Shown in pieces: positions 60,438 through 64,000 of a stretch of DNA of 64,000 bases (the stretch's first letter is position 1; each line of letters opens with the position of its first letter). The notes under the pieces are model-generated. The model worked only from the letters and a program-made list of their open reading frames with translations. It had not been told where the DNA came from and ran no database searches. The translations under genes and the position numbers were made by a program. The stretch comes from Typha latifolia (taxonomy: Eukaryota > Streptophyta > Magnoliopsida > Poales > Typhaceae), in NCBI GenBank assembly GCA_019914945.1, contig CM034103.1, positions 15,156,785-15,220,784 on the forward strand, in the 5' to 3' direction.

Positions 60438-63180
60438 ATGATGATGCGTTATGCTGCGCCAATCCTGCTACTGTGCGCGGTGGCTCATCTCACCGTAGCC
60501 ATCACCGATGGTGAGACTTCCCTTCTCTTTGATCTCCTTGCTGTGTATATATGATTAGTTTTAGTTCATGTAAGATCGATACTACTCGTTTAGTTTATAC
60601 TTTGGAGATATGATCTGGGAGTAGTGAAGAGATTTTGGTGGATGTTAGTTTTCTTTTCTTTTATTTATTTTTGGTACGGCTGGTCTTCTGTTTTCGTTTT
60701 AATATCTGACAGTTAAATTCGAAACCATTTAATGCTAAAAGAGTGAAACCTACTCCTATGGCGTTGATTAAAGTTATTCTACCATCAAATGGTTCATATG
60801 TGAGTTATTTGGTCATGAAAGGTAACCTTGCTAAAGAGTAGTACTGGAGCTAGCGACTTTAGAACGGGTACAAACTACAAAGGCCCATTAAATCTTGGTT
60901 TAGCTTTTAAGTATGTGTTTCTTGGAGAACGTGATAGATTAATTACAATATAGTTTGTAGATTAACTCGTGGGTAACATTAATTTAATTAGAGTTTAGCG
61001 TTGGTCTGCAGGCTTTGATTAGCTTATAATTTACGTGGAACAGTCACCCAAAAATAAGCACCTTTCATCAGAATCGCCGATCTTTAATCCATCTATTATT
61101 GTAAGGTATATGAGGGATTAGGCAAGATTAGGATATGTTTGAGTAATCTGTAAGTTGGATCGACATGCACGTATCTATAATATTAATAAATATTTTTCAT
61201 CTCTTTATACATGTACACTCCAAGTTGTATTAATGTTACAATCAGATCTTGCTACCTCCTAGCTGTTGTTTATTATTTTCTTTTTAAGAGGGGAAAGCAC
61301 GTACCTGCAGAGCTTCATAAATTTCATATAAATTATTACAAAGTCTAAAAGAAAAAAAAATATGGAGGGGGGTGGAGCGACCCCTGTTCAATAGACAATA
61401 ATACTATAAAATAAATATATTATATCAAGCCCAAAAACTAAAGTTTTTAAAAAATAATAAATTTATTAAGCTTTAAACATACTGTGTAACTAAGGTTCCA
61501 AGAGGGATACTTATCATGGATAATATTGGACTACTGCCGAGCCATTTATGGCTTACTTGGTAAAGTATTCCTAATTTGCTTTGCTTAGTAGCGTCTTGCT
61601 TTGGTCCTCTTGTCGCACTGCTATTGGTCGATTTAGATTAAGATCTGGATTTAGGATCTTGTCGGGCAGATCATGCGGGGTTAAAATTTCTCCTTTAAAA
61701 AATCATATCCAAGACTCGTGCACTGCTCTCATATATATATATATATATTCATCATACAGAGAAAATAATATCAAAGCATAAATGGCCTAATGGGTAGTTG
61801 GAAACACTCAATTCGTTGTGTAATGTGGGGCCCTAACTAATTGTCCTATCTGTTTGACAGCCTGACGACTGTTTGATTCCCCCAGTTCATTATTGACGAG
61901 GAACAAGCTTTTTTGGGTTTATGAGAGCGGATATATATCTACCTTAATGTTTTTAATCAATATATGCATATTTATAGTAGTGTATGGGAGTGAGACCGTA
62001 TCATAGATGGAAACAAATTGACTGAGTGATTTAATAATAATAATAAATTAAACAAGCCGTGGTTTTGTGCAGGATTGCTACCAAATGGTAACTTCGAGAA
62101 CGGGCCGAAGCCCTCCGGGCTCAAAGGGACGGAGGTGATCGGCCGCCACGCCATCCCCAACTGGGAAACCTCCGGCTTCGTGGAATATATCGAGTCCGGC
62201 CACAAGCAAGGCGACATGCTCCTCATCGTCCCTGAGGGCGCCTTCGCCGTGCGCCTCGGCAACGAGGCGTCCATAAAGCAGCATCTCAAGGTCACCAAGG
62301 GCATGTACTACTCCATCTCCTTCAGCGCGGCGCGCACTTGCGCGCAGGAGGAGAAGCTCAACATCTCCGTCACGCCGGACTCCGGCGTGCTTCCGATGCA
62401 GACGATGTACAGCAGCAGCGGATGGGATTCCTACGCGTGGGCATTCCAGGCCGAGTTTAATGAGGTGGAGATGGTCATACATAACCCGGGCGTCGAGGAG
62501 GATCCTGCGTGCGGCCCACTCATTGACTCGGTCGCCATTCGAACTCTCTACCCACCTCGCCACACAAACAGTAAGCATTTCAATCCTTACTCGGAGTACT
62601 CTCTGTCCCAAAAGCTTCTTTGGTTAATAGGAATTAATATGCAGAGAACCTGTTAAAGAACGGCGATTTCGAGGAAGGCCCTTACATCTTCCCCAACACG
62701 TCATGGGGGGTTATCATCCCGCCCAACATCGAGGACGACCACTCCCCGCTTCCCGGATGGATGGTGGAATCCCTCAAAGCCGTCAAGTACATCGACTCCG
62801 ACCACTACAAGGTCCCCCAGGCCAAGCGTGCCGTGGAGTTAGTCGCCGGCAAGGAGAGCGCCCTAGCCCAGGTGGTCCGCACCGTCCCCGGCCGAGCCTA
62901 CGCGCTGACGTTCTCGGTGGGCGACGCGGGGGACGCGTGCCCGGGCTCGATGTTAGTGGAGGCGTTCGCAGCGAGGGGGACGGTCAAGATACCGTACGAG
63001 TCGAAGGGGACGGGCGGGTTCAAGAAGGCGGTGCTCCGGTTCACGGCGGTGGATGCGAGAACGAGGGTGGTGTTCCTGAGCACGTTCTACCATAGCAAGA
63101 CGGACGGCGCGCTGTGCGGGCCGGTGGTTGATGATGTCAGGCTGGTGAGCATTCGGCGTCCGGGCCGCCGGCTCCTGTGA
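60438..63180 (+). CDS. DUF642 cell-wall protein
   Basis: Exons 60438..60510, 62073..62570 and 62645..63180 give 368 aa, the standard length of the family. The signal peptide MMMRYAAPILLLCAVAHLTVA is encoded by exon 1. Two galactose-binding-like DUF642 modules follow: LLPNGNFENGPKP and later NLLKNGDFEEGPYIF mark their starts, with PNWETSGFVEYI and PLPGWMVESLKAVKYI inside each. Paired Cys motifs (AARTCAQEE, DPACGPLID, GDACPGSM, GALCGPVVDDV) are typical. DUF642 proteins sit in the cell wall and are reported to bind pectin methylesterase or cellulose and to affect wall esterification. Three ATGs in a row start the frame, and the first is taken. The 1.56-kb first intron holds only AT-rich DNA. Confidence 0.95.
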
Positions 63181-64000
63181 GGAGGAAGGAGTGACTGCAA
63201 TGGAAATGGAAATGGAAATGGAAATGTAACAGAAGAAGAGAGGAAGTGGTAAGAGAGCGAAGAGTGTGTGACGTTGTTGTGTACTCTAGTAGTAGTTTGC
63301 CCTGTGGCTATCACTAACTCGTGCTGGCATGTGTGGCGGGTGCGTGGAGAATGAAGAAGAGGAACGAGTATATCATTTAATTATGGATTTTATCATATCA
63401 GTAATACAAATAAATAAGGTTTCATATTTCTTACTGTTTTCTCAATTCAATATTTTTACAATATCTTACTTATTAGAAGAATTTTGCTTTGTTTGTCGTT
63501 TATATTATTTATTATTCGACCTATATATTTACATTTAATGGCTCACAAACAACTTCAACGATAATCTTTTTAATTCACAATCATTATATAAATAAATTAA
63601 ATTAATAATAATATAAAATAATATTACATTCCTAACTGAATAATTCATCCGAGTCTAAGTTAAATGCCACATTATAAAATAATTCTATCTCTAATCACAA
63701 CCCTAGATTATCTACCTTTTCTTTTTTAGTCGCCTATGTTTTTTTATTTTTACTTTTACTTTATTAACCTAAGGCTAAAGGGGGGGAGGAGAGAAAGAGA
63801 GAGAGGGGATATTAAGTAGAGTTAAAAAGAAATGATAAGGTGGCTTATGATGGAATGTTGTGATTATTTTAGTTTTTTAATTTTGAAAGTAATAAATTAT
63901 TTTATATTCAGTTAATTTTAATTCAGAATATTTTTAAGATATTACACCTAAAATGCAACAATCGAATAATAAATATGTATAAATATAGTACGTAAATAAA
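63181..64000. other. 3' flank of the DUF642 gene
   Basis: Contains the 3' UTR, with a short (TGGAAA)4 repeat at 63201-63226, then AT-rich DNA to the window end. No gene is seen. The stretch 63570-63960 has AT-rich blocks that loosely mirror each other (ACATTCCTAACTGAATAA and TATTCAGTTAA), too weak to call an element. Confidence 0.55.
63201..63226. repeat. (TGGAAA)n repeat in the DUF642 3' UTR
   Basis: Four TGGAAA units directly after the stop codon region. Confidence 0.85.

Overview
The window is plant nuclear DNA. It has intron-rich housekeeping genes with AT-rich introns, intron-less genes with GC-rich third positions (UGT, subtilases, KCS), plant-only families (Shaker K+ channel with KHA domain, EG45, DUF642, KCS) and AT-rich intergenic DNA full of microsatellites and small transposon remnants. 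The mixed codon style suggests a monocot, perhaps not a grass; I cannot name the species. Exon coordinates are my own splice reading. In every spliced gene the reading frame closes exactly.

Layout. 1-3468 (+): 3' part of an alpha/beta-hydrolase gene. 5549-17167 (-): SMC3, the cohesin ATPase, 28 coding exons, 1203 aa. 19785-21224 (-): UDP-glycosyltransferase. 24092-27477 (-): Yip1-domain Golgi/endosome protein. 29650-31182 (+): 3-ketoacyl-CoA synthase. 32837-36222 (-): RING-CH membrane E3 ligase. 38253-39094 (-): EG45/natriuretic-peptide-like secreted protein. 39797-44917 (-): AKT1-type K+ channel. 47829-57480 (+): subtilase cluster with one dead and two intact copies. 60438-63180 (+): DUF642 cell-wall protein. 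The genes are an ordinary plant mixture and do not form a metabolic cluster. The only local family expansion is the subtilase array.

The most notable structure is in the introns. SMC3 carries two minor-spliceosome (U12-type) introns, one AT-AC and one GT-AG, each with a good 5' site and a branch-point motif 10-12 nt from the acceptor. It also has three GC-AG introns. The RING-CH and AKT1 genes add one GC-AG intron each, making 5 GC donors among about 56 coding introns, well above the roughly 1% usual in plants.

Among mobile DNA, a 749-bp Mutator-like element with TIRs of about 80 bp and a perfect 9-bp target duplication lies inside the subtilase cluster. The subtilase pseudogene starts at a nested inverted/direct repeat that looks like a template-switch scar. 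A decayed RNase H-like retroelement fragment lies between the two intact subtilases. I found no evidence of a wholly new gene system.
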